Notes: generated by a model from the sequence alone, not told the origin. Positions 7,607 through 16,316 are shown, counted from the first letter of the stretch. The stretch is 64,000 bases of DNA from DATARH01 sp035550515 (GCA_035550515.1 DASZOZ010000067.1:1-64000); one strand, 5' to 3'. A program made the numbers and translations.

Positions 7607-9313
7607 TCACTTCGCCTCGCCCCAATCGGTCGACCACAGCGTGGTCGGATACTGGTTGCCGGTCGGCCGCACCCCGGTCAGCCATTTCGGCAGGATGAAC
7701 GCGTCGGAACGGAAATAGAGCGGCAGCGACGGCAGGTCGGTCGCATAGATGCGCTGCGCCTCCGCCCACAGCGTCTTGCGCTTCTCCGGGTCGAGCTCGA
7801 CTTCGAGCGCGTCGATGACGCGGTCCATCTCCGGGTTCTTGTAGTCGCTGATGTTCTGCCCGGCATAGCCGTTCGCCGCGTTTGGCACCTCGTCGGAGCG
7901 GAAGATCGAGCGCGGCGAGTTCTCCGGCGCGCTGATCCAGGCATACATCGCGAGATCGAACCGGCGATGCGGCAGCGTCTCGCCGAACAGCACGCGCGCG
8001 GGCTCGTTGTGGATGCGGATATCGACCCCCAGCTTTTTCCACGCGCTTTGCAGCACCTGCTCGACCAGTTCGCGCGAGCGGTTGCCGGCGGTCGTCGTCA
8101 GCTCCAGCGACAGCGTCTTGCCTTCGGCATTCCGGCGCGTCGCGTCGGACTGGGCGTGCCATCCCGCTTCTTCGAGCAATTGCCGGGCCCGGGCCAGGTC
8201 GAACGGGTATTTCGGCACATCGTCCGTGTAGCCGGCGTCGAGTGGCTCGACGAAGGCGTTGGCGACCGCCTGTTTGCCGGCGAACAGCGTCTGCGTCAGC
8301 GTGGCGCGGTCGAGGCCGAGCAGCAGCGCGCGGCGCACGCGGATATCGGCAAGGATCGGGTTGTCGAGATTGGCGTCGACATGCTCGAAGGTCAGCCCCG
8401 GCTTGTAGAGGATGGTGAATTGGCCGCCGTGGCGCTTGTCGAAGGCGAGGGCCTCGTCGAGCGGCAGCCCGACTTCGCCCGCCACCATGTCGATCGTGCC
8501 CGACAGCAGGTTCGCCTCGAGCGCTGCGGTGTTCTCGATCGCGCGCACCGTGATGCGCTTGAAATAGGGCGCCGGCCCGGCCCAATGCGGGTTCGGCAAC
8601 AGGACGATATGCGACCCGGAAACGAACTCGGCGACGCGGTAGGGGCCGTTGTAAAGCCCCGGATTGGTCGGGTCGGTCGCGTAGCGGGTGCGCAGCCTGT
8701 ATTGGGCGGGCTCGGCGAAGGCGGCACGCTCCAGATGCGCCGGCAGCAGGACGAAATCGTTGATCGCCGCGAAATCGTAGCTGAGGCGGTCCCAGTGCAG
8801 CGTGAACGTCTTGTCGTCCTTGACGTCGACGCCGAGGATTTCGCGATACAGCTCGGCGTTGCTGACGGGGCTTTCCTTGTTGCGGCCGAACGCGTAGGTG
8901 AATTTGACGTCGTCGGTGGTGACCGGGACGCCGTCTCCCCACATCGCATCCGGCCGGATCGTATAGGTCAGATCGACCCCGGTCTTGCCGTCGGGCAGCG
9001 TGGTCTTGACCGCGCGGCCGTTCTCGAAAGAGGGCAATTCGGTGCACAGCAGACAGGCTATCTTCCAGTCGGCATCGAACACTGTGAACGGCCGGACCGC
9101 GAAACCGAGCACATAGCTTTTCGCCGCGACCGCATCGATATCGGGGTGGAGCGTCACCGGAAACTGTACGATGCCGATGGTCAGCTGGTCGCGCGCCGCG
9201 GCCGGGCCGATGGGAAACGACAAAAAAGCCGCCAGCAGCAGCAACCAACGCCGCGAGTGTCGGCTGCGCCGATCCACCGTGCCGCGCTCGCGGGTTACGT
9301 CAGTTGCGTGCAT
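7607..9313 (-). CDS. Family 5 extracellular solute-binding protein
   Basis: About 568 residues: an Arg-rich N-terminus, a hydrophobic signal segment (WLLLLAAFLSFPIG, then PAAAR) and a bacterial extracellular family 5 domain with TYTIRPDAMWGDGVPVTTDD and NGPYRVAEF blocks. It delivers its ligand to the two permeases encoded directly downstream. Several in-frame starts exist; I used the ATG at 9311-9313, but a GTG nearer the signal segment is possible. It is clearly a different subfamily from the four tandem binding proteins at 23506-30000, which lack their CTWDLL and YPCHV blocks here. Confidence 0.87.
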   Translation of the reverse strand: MHATDVTRERGTVDRRSRHSRRWLLLLAAFLSFPIGPAAARDQLTIGIVQFPVTLHPDIDAVAAKSYVLGFAVRPFTVFDADWKIACLLCTELPSFENGRAVKTTLPDGKTGVDLTYTIRPDAMWGDGVPVTTDDVKFTYAFGRNKESPVSNAELYREILGVDVKDDKTFTLHWDRLSYDFAAINDFVLLPAHLERAAFAEPAQYRLRTRYATDPTNPGLYNGPYRVAEFVSGSHIVLLPNPHWAGPAPYFKRITVRAIENTAALEANLLSGTIDMVAGEVGLPLDEALAFDKRHGGQFTILYKPGLTFEHVDANLDNPILADIRVRRALLLGLDRATLTQTLFAGKQAVANAFVEPLDAGYTDDVPKYPFDLARARQLLEEAGWHAQSDATRRNAEGKTLSLELTTTAGNRSRELVEQVLQSAWKKLGVDIRIHNEPARVLFGETLPHRRFDLAMYAWISAPENSPRSIFRSDEVPNAANGYAGQNISDYKNPEMDRVIDALEVELDPEKRKTLWAEAQRIYATDLPSLPLYFRSDAFILPKWLTGVRPTGNQYPTTLWSTDWGEAK

Positions 9314-9521
9314 CAGCCGCGCCCCAAGTGCTTGAAACAAGGTGCTCCCGGGACATAATATCCGCTACCGACGGGAACGGGCACGCACCACGAGCGGTTG
9401 CGTGTCCCTCGGAACGAAACAACATCAGCGTTGTTTCACCCGAGGGCTCGCAAGGGTCACCCGCGGAATTTATGCCGTAGCCGTTGTGTCAAATCCCGAA
9501 ATGCCACAGAGGACAACAAGC

Positions 9522-9938
9522 ATGAAACATCTCTTGACTGGCGTCGCCATGGCCGCGGCCCTCGCGATCGCCGCCCCTGTTTGGGCACAGCAGAACGCCC
9601 CGATGACGCCGGGCGGCAACAACCCCACCAGCGGTTCCGCCGGGCCTTTCGCCCCGAAAGCCGCTCCGGCCCCGGCGAAACCCGCGGGCGCGGCGCCGGC
9701 AATGGCACAGCCGATGGCGAAAAAGTCGATGCATCACCCCATGCATCACCGGGTGCATCACATGGCCCGCCGCCACCACGGGCACATGATGAACGAAGGC
9801 GACCAGATGACCGAGCAGCTCAACGCGCAGGAACTGGCCCGCATCACCGGCGGGAATACCGGCGCACCGCCGGCCCCGATGCCCGCGGGCGGCAACAATC
9901 CGACCAGCGGGACCGCCGGTCCGTTCGCGCCGAAGTAA
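9522..9938 (+). CDS. Exported His-rich protein with duplicated GNNPTSG motif
   Basis: The 138-residue protein starts at ATG 9522 after an AGAGGA Shine-Dalgarno. It has a signal peptide ending PVWAQ, then two copies of a 15-16-residue motif, GGNNPTSGSAGPFAPK (about residues 30-45) and GGNNPTSGTAGPFAPK (the C-terminal end). Between them lie an Ala/Pro linker, a His/Met-rich segment (MHHPMHHRVHHMARRHHGHM) and a short QLNAQELARI helix. His/Met clusters in exported proteins often bind Cu, Ni or Zn; that role is an inference. A strong hairpin terminator follows. Confidence 0.75.
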   Translation: MKHLLTGVAMAAALAIAAPVWAQQNAPMTPGGNNPTSGSAGPFAPKAAPAPAKPAGAAPAMAQPMAKKSMHHPMHHRVHHMARRHHGHMMNEGDQMTEQLNAQELARITGGNTGAPPAPMPAGGNNPTSGTAGPFAPK

Positions 9939-9967
9939 AACCCGCCGCAAATCCGGTCGGTTCAGGC

Positions 9968-9991
9968 ACAAGGGGGCGTTCGCCCCCTTGT
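9968..9991 (+). terminator. Hairpin terminator after His-rich protein gene
   Basis: A perfect 11-base inverted repeat, ACAAGGGGGCG / CGCCCCCTTGT, with a two-base TT centre (a UUCG-type tip when folded), starts 30 bases after the stop of the His-rich gene and is followed by TTGCGTT. The T-rich tail is weak but the GC stem is strong. Confidence 0.7.
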
Positions 9992-10229
9992 TGCGTTCAA
10001 GGTCAATGCGACGCAGTTCCAGAATATCGCCATTAGCTAAAAATTCATCTTGCTTCAAGATTTTGTCTGCGGCGAATACTGTTCGTATCGATGTTCATTT
10101 AATGCATTTTAAAGCAATAATTTAGCGATCTTGAAAGCGATAGCGGTTGGCGACCCGGTTTCGTTCAGACTCCTTTAATCGGCCGAGCCATAGGTTGGCC
10201 GCCAATGTCTCGAACCATCCTTGGTCGTC
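9992..10229 (+). promoter_or_regulatory. AT-rich upstream region of the GGDEF/EAL gene
   Basis: About 240 bases with clearly lower GC than the surroundings (runs such as CATTTAATGCATTTTAAAGC near 10093). No gene is visible. It presumably holds the promoter of the downstream signalling protein, but I cannot place -35/-10 boxes with confidence. Confidence 0.35.
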
Positions 10230-11996
10230 ATGGCAGCAAGGACTAGTACCGGCCCGGACACCCCCTTTCCGGAATGGATCACGCGCTTTGTCGCCGACAT
10301 CCCGTCAGCGGTGGCGCTGTTCGACCGCGAGTTGCGTTATGTCGCGGCGAATAACCGGTGGCTCAACGCTTTCGGCATGGTCGGCGAGGAGCTGGTCGGG
10401 CACGGCCATGACCAGGTCGACCCGCCCAGCGCCGCGATCCTCAGTGACCTGCACCGCCGAGCGCTTTCCGGCGAGACGGTGGAAGGTTGCCTGACCGACG
10501 ACGACGCTCTGCAAGAAGGGGCCAGCCAGCGCATCGTCAGCGTGCGGCCGTATCGCGATCGCGACGGCGCCATCCTCGGCGTGGTCGCGACGATGCACGA
10601 GGCCCTGGCGATCGCCACCGGGAAGTCGCTCGAATACGCCAGCGATGCGCTGACCGGCCTGGCCGGCCGCCACTGCTTTATGAAGCGGGTCCGCTCGGCG
10701 ATCGCGCCGGAAGCGGGGCCGCGCCGGCCGGCGGCGGTCTTCCTGCTCGATATCGACAATTTCAAGGGCGTCAACGATCTGCACGGCGCCAGCGCCGGCG
10801 ACGAGGTGCTGCGCGTGATCGCCAACCGGCTGCTCGCCGGCACGCGCTCGCGGCAGCTGCCGCCGCCGCGCACCAGCAAGAACCCGGCGATGCAGCGCAC
10901 CGACATGGTCGCGCGTCTCGGCGCCGATGAATTCGCCGTCATCCTCGGCAGCCCGGCCCCCGGCCCCGCCGATGCCGACGCCTTTGCACGCCGCCTGCTG
11001 CAGCTCGCGGCCAGCCCGGTCATCATCGGCGAGCAGCGCGTCCGCCTGTCGGCCAATCTCGGCTATCTGGTCACGACCGACGAGCACCGCAGCGAGGACC
11101 ATGTGATGCGCGACCTCGATGTCGCGCTGCAGGAGGCCAAGCAACGCGGCCCCAATACCGCAAAAGCCTGGGAGCCCGCGCTGACCAGCACGGTCGGCCG
11201 TCGCCTGGCCCTGCTCGACCAGCTGCGCGCCGCGCTCGACGAGAACCAGTTCGTCCTGCATTACCAGCCGATCCTGCGCCTCAGCGACGGCCGCGTGGTC
11301 GGCGCCGAAGCCCTGCTGCGCTGGAACCACCCGAGCGACGGGCTCGTCCCGCCCGCCGCGTTCCTGCCGGTGCTCGAGGAAACCGGCCTGATCGTCCCGG
11401 TCGGCTGCTGGGTGCTGCGCGAGACCGTGCGGCAGATGCAGGTCTGGCAGATGCTGTACGGCCGCGACCTGCTCGATTGGGTCAGCGTCAACGTCTCGGC
11501 GCGCCAGTTCAACGACCCTTCGGTGCTGCTCGCCACGCTGGCCGAGATCCGCGACAGCGGCTTCCCGCTCTCGCGCCTCAAGATCGAGATCACCGAGTCG
11601 GCGGTCATGCGCAACCCGGCGGTCACTAAGGCGGTGCTGACCGAGGTGCAGGAGCTGGGCATCCGCATCGCGATCGATGATTTCGGCACCGGGTATTCGG
11701 CGCTCGGCGCGCTGCGCGATTACCAGGTCGATACGGTCAAGATCGATCGCGGCTTCACCGCGCGCATCGATACCGCCGACGGCAAGGAACTGGTGTTGGC
11801 GATGCTCAAGATCGCCCGCATCTACGGCGCGGATGTCGTCGCCGAGGGGGTCGAGACCGTGGCCGAGCGCGACACGCTGCGGCGCCACGGCTGCGGCTAT
11901 GCCCAGGGGTACCTGTTCGCCAAACCGATGGACGGCAGTTTCTTCGGCGCCTTCGCGCTGACCCACCTCGTCGAGACCGGCGACGCGGCCGATTAG
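10230..11996 (+). CDS. PAS-GGDEF-EAL protein with degenerate GGDEF (GADEF)
   Basis: The 588-residue cytoplasmic protein has a PAS-like sensor (about 15-125), a GGDEF domain (about 140-305) and an EAL domain (about 325-575). The GGDEF domain keeps LLDIDNFKGVND but reads ARLGADEF at the active loop, and the inhibitory-site position reads QRTD, not RxxD, so cyclase activity is doubtful. The EAL domain looks intact: GAEALLRW, ITESAVM, DDFGTGYSAL, KIDRGF, AEGVET and AQGYLFAKPM. The most likely role is a c-di-GMP phosphodiesterase tuned by PAS and GGDEF domains. ATG at 10230 is preferred to a TTG nine bases upstream. Confidence 0.9.
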   Translation: MAARTSTGPDTPFPEWITRFVADIPSAVALFDRELRYVAANNRWLNAFGMVGEELVGHGHDQVDPPSAAILSDLHRRALSGETVEGCLTDDDALQEGASQRIVSVRPYRDRDGAILGVVATMHEALAIATGKSLEYASDALTGLAGRHCFMKRVRSAIAPEAGPRRPAAVFLLDIDNFKGVNDLHGASAGDEVLRVIANRLLAGTRSRQLPPPRTSKNPAMQRTDMVARLGADEFAVILGSPAPGPADADAFARRLLQLAASPVIIGEQRVRLSANLGYLVTTDEHRSEDHVMRDLDVALQEAKQRGPNTAKAWEPALTSTVGRRLALLDQLRAALDENQFVLHYQPILRLSDGRVVGAEALLRWNHPSDGLVPPAAFLPVLEETGLIVPVGCWVLRETVRQMQVWQMLYGRDLLDWVSVNVSARQFNDPSVLLATLAEIRDSGFPLSRLKIEITESAVMRNPAVTKAVLTEVQELGIRIAIDDFGTGYSALGALRDYQVDTVKIDRGFTARIDTADGKELVLAMLKIARIYGADVVAEGVETVAERDTLRRHGCGYAQGYLFAKPMDGSFFGAFALTHLVETGDAAD

Positions 11997-12601
11997 AGGC
12001 CGTCGTCGGTGGCGACGCTGCGGCGGCGGGCGATCCGGTCCATTTCGTCCAGCAGGTCGTGCAGCATGTTGTCGGCGGTGTACGACATCTTGGCAAAGGC
12101 CCGCAGGAAATTGTCGGTCCGCGGGAGCTGGAACAGGCTTTCGTCGCCGTCGCTGCGGCTGGTCACGGTGATCGTCATCACCGCCTCGTAGGGCTGGATC
12201 ACCAGTTCCTTGAGCGGTTTTCCCGGGCCGGTCACGTATTCCACGACGCGACAGCGGCCGCCGTCGCTGTTCTGCGGCGTGATCGTCATGCGATACGCCG
12301 CGCGTGTCGTCGCCGCCTCGACCAGCGCGCGGGTGAACGGCCGCAGAAAGCTCTCGTCGAAGCCGAGCAACGCCATCGCCCGGTCGCCGTTGACCCCCGA
12401 ACGCATCTCCAGCGTGGTCCAGAGCGACGAGCGGCCCTGGAAGTAATCGGCCGACGCCAGGTCGAGATTGATCGCATCGATCGGCACCGGCGCCGACGCC
12501 GATCGCGCCGACAGGAAAGCAAAACACGCGGGTTCGCGCTTTAAGGAAATATTGGTTGAAGCCTCGAGATTGCGGTCGCTGATCGCCGGTGTGTCGCTCA
12601 A
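11993..12601 (-). CDS. Hypothetical protein, TTG start
   Basis: About 202 residues, no family recognised. No membrane segment or signal peptide; the C-terminal third is Asp/Glu/Met-rich and helical (AKMSYTADNMLHDLLDEMDRI). I chose the TTG at 12599-12601 because a GAGGAGG Shine-Dalgarno (12607-12613) sits five bases upstream; the ATG at 12686-12688 has no such site. The 3' end overlaps the stop of the PAS-GGDEF-EAL gene by four bases, convergent. A soluble cytoplasmic protein of unknown role. Confidence 0.7.
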   Translation of the reverse strand: MSDTPAISDRNLEASTNISLKREPACFAFLSARSASAPVPIDAINLDLASADYFQGRSSLWTTLEMRSGVNGDRAMALLGFDESFLRPFTRALVEAATTRAAYRMTITPQNSDGGRCRVVEYVTGPGKPLKELVIQPYEAVMTITVTSRSDGDESLFQLPRTDNFLRAFAKMSYTADNMLHDLLDEMDRIARRRSVATDDGL

Positions 12602-12653
12602 GGCGGCCTCCTCGAGGGAAACGGGGGAGCGGCAAAATGCCACGGATGGGAAC

Positions 12654-12720
12654 CCCCGTATTGTTACGGGGCAGTTACGTTCTGTCAAAACTCGGCTGCT
12701 CTTGTGCGGCCTTTGGCCGC
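12654..12720 (-). terminator. Two GC hairpins downstream of the ABC-F gene
   Basis: Reading leftward from the ABC-F stop there are two perfect stems: GCGGCC-TTT-GGCCGC (12706-12720) and CCCCGTA-TTGT-TACGGGG (12654-12671). Neither has a T run after it. They may terminate ABC-F transcription; the second also lies 41 bases upstream of the Shine-Dalgarno of the next gene and could instead be regulatory. Confidence 0.35.
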
Positions 12721-12760
12721 GTGATTACAGCATTTCATCGCGATCGTTCGAGCGGCCGGG

Positions 12761-14659
12761 TCAGGACGCCTTGGCGAGCTCGGTCGCCTGTTCGATGGCC
12801 TCTTCGGCGGCCAGCCATTGCGCCTCGGCTTCGGCGATGCGGCTCGCCAGATCGGCGCGGCGTTTCAGGGCCTCGGCCAGCCCGGTCCCGCCGCCGAACG
12901 CCTGCGGTGCGGCGAGCTGCCGGTCGAGCGCCTGCTGCTCGGCGGTGAGCCGGGCCGCCACGGCTTCGGCGCGCCGCGATTCGCGGCGCAACGGCTCCAG
13001 CGCCAGCCGCGTCTGCGCCGCCTCGCGCCGCGCCAGCCGTTTCGGGTCGCGCTCGGCCGGTTTTCCCGACCGTTCTTCCTCCGCCGCGTCGCGCTCGACG
13101 AGGCGCCGGCGATAGGCGTCGAGATCGCCGTCGAACGGCTTGACAGTGCCGTTCTCGACCAGCCACAGCCGGTCGGCGACCAACTCGACCAGATGCCAGT
13201 CATGGCTGACCAGCACCACCGCGCCGGCATAGCCGGCCAGCGCCTCGACGAGGCTCTCGCGCGTCTCCATGTCGAGATGGTTGGTCGGTTCGTCGAGGAT
13301 CAGCAGCCCCGGCGCGTCATGCGTCACCAGCGCCAGGTTGAGCCGCGCGCGCTCCCCGCCCGACAGCGCGGCGACCGGAACGAATGCCTTGTCCTGGCCG
13401 AACCCGAAGGTGCCCAGGCGCGCCCGGATCGCCTCTTCGTTGAGCTGCGGCAGCAGCGCGGCGAGATGGTCGTACGCCGATTCGTCCGGCCGCATCTCTT
13501 CGATCTGGTGCTGTGCGAAATAGCCGGTGACGAGCTTCGACGGCCGCGCCACATGGCCGGACATCGCCGGCAGCCGGCCGGCGAGCAGCCGGGCAAAGGT
13601 GGTCTTGCCGTTGCCGTTGGCGCCGAGCAGCGCGACGCGGTCGTCGGGGTCGAGCCGCAAATCGAGCCCGGACAGTACCGGCCGGCCCTCGGCATAGCCG
13701 ACGCTCGCCTTCTCCAGTGTGATCAACGGCGGTTTCAGCGGCGCCGGCTCGGGCAGGCGCAGCTCGATCGGCGGCGCCTCGGCGATGGCCGCGACCGGCT
13801 CCAGTTTCGCCAGCGCTTTCAGCCGGCTCTGCGCCTGGCGCGCCTTCGACGCTTTGTAGCGGAAGCGGTCGACAAATTCCTGCATATGCTTGCGCTGCGC
13901 GTCCTGGCGCTTGGCGACCGCGGCCTGCCGCGCCTTGGCCGCGGAGCGGGCGCGCAGATAGGCGTCGAAATTGCCCGAATAGAGGGTCAGCTTGCCGGCC
14001 TCGAGATGCAGGATCGACGTCGTCGCCGCGTTGAGCAGCTGACGGTCGTGGCTGACCAGGATAAAGCTGTGGCGATAGCGCCGCAGATAGCGCTCGAGCC
14101 AGAGCGAGGCTTCCATATCGAGATGGTTGGTCGGCTCGTCGAGCAGCAGCAGGTCGGGCTCGGCGAACAGCACCGCCGCCAAGGCGACACGCATCCGCCA
14201 GCCGCCCGACAATGCATCGATCGCACTGTCCTGCATCGCCGCGTCAAAGCCGAGCCCGGCGAGGATGCGCGCGGCGCGCCCCGGCGCGGAACGGGCGCCG
14301 ATGGTCTCCAGCCGCGCCTCGATCTCGGCGATGCGTTCGGGCGCCGCGCCGCCGTCGAGCTCCGCCATCAGCCGGGCGCGTTCGCGATCGGCCGCGAGCA
14401 CCGTCGCGAGCGGTGTCGCGCCGCCGCTCGGAGCCTCCTGCGCCAGAAAGCCGATCCGCCAGTCGCGCGGCAGGGTGACATCGCCGTCGTCGGGGATGAG
14501 CCGGCCGCGGACCAGGTCGAGCAGCGTCGACTTGCCGATGCCGTTGCGTCCGACGAGCCCGAGCTTGCACCCCTCGGGGATCTGCGCATTGGCGTGATCG
14601 AGCAGCGCCCGCCCGCGCTTGCCGCCGACGCGGTAGGTGACGTCCGACAGCGTCAGCAT
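12761..14659 (-). CDS. ABC-F family ATP-binding protein
   Basis: The 632-residue protein has two ABC ATPase domains and no membrane segments. Domain 1: Walker A GRNGIGKST, signature LSGGWRMRVALA, Walker B LLLLDEPTNHLD. Domain 2: GANGNGKTT, LSGGERARLNLA, LLILDEPTNHLD. Between them is the basic linker (about residues 235-310) that contacts the ribosome in ABC-F proteins, and the last 90 residues are a charged, coiled-coil-like tail as in Uup/YheS types. These act on the ribosome in translation or its rescue. The ATG at 14657-14659 precedes MLTLSDVTYRV, the usual N-terminus. Its start overlaps the end of the broken toxin gene. Confidence 0.93.
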   Translation of the reverse strand: MLTLSDVTYRVGGKRGRALLDHANAQIPEGCKLGLVGRNGIGKSTLLDLVRGRLIPDDGDVTLPRDWRIGFLAQEAPSGGATPLATVLAADRERARLMAELDGGAAPERIAEIEARLETIGARSAPGRAARILAGLGFDAAMQDSAIDALSGGWRMRVALAAVLFAEPDLLLLDEPTNHLDMEASLWLERYLRRYRHSFILVSHDRQLLNAATTSILHLEAGKLTLYSGNFDAYLRARSAAKARQAAVAKRQDAQRKHMQEFVDRFRYKASKARQAQSRLKALAKLEPVAAIAEAPPIELRLPEPAPLKPPLITLEKASVGYAEGRPVLSGLDLRLDPDDRVALLGANGNGKTTFARLLAGRLPAMSGHVARPSKLVTGYFAQHQIEEMRPDESAYDHLAALLPQLNEEAIRARLGTFGFGQDKAFVPVAALSGGERARLNLALVTHDAPGLLILDEPTNHLDMETRESLVEALAGYAGAVVLVSHDWHLVELVADRLWLVENGTVKPFDGDLDAYRRRLVERDAAEEERSGKPAERDPKRLARREAAQTRLALEPLRRESRRAEAVAARLTAEQQALDRQLAAPQAFGGGTGLAEALKRRADLASRIAEAEAQWLAAEEAIEQATELAKAS

Positions 14660-15083
14660 TTGTCGCTCGGGGGAACAGCGTCGAACCGCGCAACATAGGC
14701 GGCGGGCGTCAAAATGCGGATGCCGCGCCATGGATCGAGCGTCAGCAGTTCCCGGTCACTGCTGACGATCAGATCGGCGCTCGCGGCCAGCGCCAACTCC
14801 AAATACTTATTGTCCTTGCGGTCTCGGCAATCAGTCACGATCCGATCGGGCTCCACGACGATAGCCACCGCGGTGAGTATTTCCAAAATCAGCTCAACCC
14901 GCGCCGGGGAGAGGTATTTCCGAAATTTCGGACGCGCGGCAACCTCGCGGATTTCCGCTTCAACCGGCACCACAGGCAGATCGTATCATTCGATCGGGCC
15001 AGCAACAGCGCCCGCTCCGGCACCGAATTTTCGCTTAGCAATGCGCCAACGGCCGAACTCGCATCAAACACGATTTTCGGCAT
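14653..15083 (-). pseudogene. PIN-domain toxin, interrupted by a frameshift
   Basis: Two reading frames together spell one PIN-domain toxin of the COG1569 type. The first (from ATG 15083) reads MPKIVFDASSAVGALLSENS to ...NDTICL; the second continues VPVEAEIREVAARPKFRKYL... to the stop at 14653, with the Asp-rich RDRKDNKYLELALAASADL and SSDRELL motifs. The frames change near 14970-14975, consistent with loss of one base; CTGTGGTGCC there is not a slippery heptamer. The first half overlaps the antitoxin gene by 20 bases and the end overlaps ABC-F. It is either a dead toxin or a sequencing error. Confidence 0.75.
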
Positions 15084-15306
15084 TGTAGGCGGCCAACTCG
15101 GCATCGACTTCCGCGTCGGTGAGCCCGCCGGCGCGGGCGTCCTCTTTGACTTCCGCAATCAGCCGCGCCAAGGGATCGCTGTCGGGCGAGGATGGCCGCA
15201 GGAGGTTGCTGACGAGCTTCCCGACCGCAGCGCGCCGCTGCTCGTTATCCAGTGCGGATGCCGCATCTTTCGACAGCGGAACCTCGACCATCGCGACATC
15301 ATTCAC
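15064..15306 (-). CDS. Antitoxin of a type II toxin-antitoxin pair
   Basis: This 80-residue acidic protein (MNDVAMVEVPLSKDAAS..., ending LTDAEVDAELAAYNAENRV) lies directly before, and overlapping, the PIN toxin frame. The position, size and the C-terminal TDAEVDAELAAYNAE stretch, common in antitoxins partnered with PIN toxins, support the call. The start is GTG at 15304-15306, set by a GGAGGA Shine-Dalgarno (15313-15318) six bases upstream. The frame is intact although the toxin is broken. Confidence 0.75.
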   Translation of the reverse strand: MNDVAMVEVPLSKDAASALDNEQRRAAVGKLVSNLLRPSSPDSDPLARLIAEVKEDARAGGLTDAEVDAELAAYNAENRV

Positions 15307-15312
15307 AATAGG

Positions 15313-15358
15313 TCCTCCAAGAGGAGGAAATCATAGCATTCCGGCCAAAATTGGTCAG
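15313..15358 (-). promoter_or_regulatory. Promoter and palindromic operator of the toxin-antitoxin pair
   Basis: On the minus strand CTGACC (15353-15358) and TATGAT (15330-15335) are spaced 17 bases, a good sigma-70 match. Just downstream is the palindrome TCCTCC-AAGA-GGAGGA (15313-15328), placed at the expected transcription start. One arm is also the antitoxin Shine-Dalgarno. This fits antitoxin autorepression, or an mRNA hairpin hiding the ribosome site. Confidence 0.6.
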
Positions 15359-15374
15359 CCGACGTTCTTCGAGT

Positions 15375-16316
15375 ATGACGATGCTGCTCGGCCATATCCG
15401 CGTCGGCCTGTCGGGGTGGCTGTATCCCGGCTGGCGTGGCGTATTCTACCCGAAGGGTCTGCGGCAGAAGGACGAGCTCGCCTATGCCAGCCGCCACGTC
15501 GACACGATCGAGATCAACGGTACGTTCTATTCGCTGCAACGCCCCGAATTGTTCGCCGCGTGGCGCGAGGCGACCGCCGAGGGCTTTGTCTTCGCCGTCA
15601 AGGGCGGGCGTTTCATCACGCATATGAAGCGGCTGCGCGACGTCGATGCGGCGCTGGCGAATTTCTTTGCCTCGGGCATGCTGGCGCTGCGCGACAAGCT
15701 CGGCCCGTTCCTGTGGCAGCTGCCGCGCGACTTCGCCTTCGACGAAGAGCGGATCGAGGCATTCCTGTCGCGGCTGCCGCGCGACAGCGAGGCCGCCGCG
15801 GCGCTGGCCAAGCGGCACGATGATCGGGTGGCCGGCCGTGCGCTGACCTTCGCGCACATCCATCACAAGCTGCGTCATGCGCTCGAAATCCGCCATCCGA
15901 GCTTTCTCGACCCCGGCTTTATCCGCCTGCTGCGCCGGCAAAACGTGGCGCTGGTGTTTTCCGACGCGGTCGGGTGGCCTTATGTCGAGGACGTGACGGC
16001 GGATTTCGTCTACATCCGGCTGCACGGCGCGGAGGAGCTCTACGCCAGCGGCTACGAGGATGCGGCGCTCGACCGCTGGGCGGCGCGGACCCGATGCTGG
16101 GCCGGCGGCGGTTCGCCCGACGACGCCAAGCTCATCGACCCGGTGACCGCACCGCGCCGCGAACCGCGCGACGTCTATGTCTATTTCGACAACGACGCCA
16201 AGGTCCGGGCCCCGGTCGACGCGCAGGCGCTGCGCCGCAAGCTCGATCAGGCTCCACCCGTCCGCAGCACGCGCTGCGCGATCGACCAGCGGTGGACCTC
16301 GCTGGGGCCGTCGTAG
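15375..16316 (+). CDS. DUF72 family protein
   Basis: About 313 residues with a TIM-barrel-like DUF72 fold: IRVGLSGWLYPGWRGVFYP at the start, VDTIEINGTFYSLQ, FVFAVKGGRFITHMKRL, GPFLWQLP, ALEIRHPSF and the C-terminal YVYFDNDAKVRAP. DUF72 (YecE-like) proteins are widespread, but their biochemical role is unproven. ATG at 15375 is preferred; another lies six bases later. The last 70 bases overlap the end of the convergent acyl-CoA dehydrogenase gene. The upstream region is shared with the divergent antitoxin promoter. Confidence 0.88.
   Translation: MTMLLGHIRVGLSGWLYPGWRGVFYPKGLRQKDELAYASRHVDTIEINGTFYSLQRPELFAAWREATAEGFVFAVKGGRFITHMKRLRDVDAALANFFASGMLALRDKLGPFLWQLPRDFAFDEERIEAFLSRLPRDSEAAAALAKRHDDRVAGRALTFAHIHHKLRHALEIRHPSFLDPGFIRLLRRQNVALVFSDAVGWPYVEDVTADFVYIRLHGAEELYASGYEDAALDRWAARTRCWAGGGSPDDAKLIDPVTAPRREPRDVYVYFDNDAKVRAPVDAQALRRKLDQAPPVRSTRCAIDQRWTSLGPS

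Noticed and set aside
14960..14980. Programmed ribosomal frameshift in the PIN toxin
   Set aside because: There is no slippery heptamer and no obvious downstream pseudoknot; a lost base explains the two frames better.
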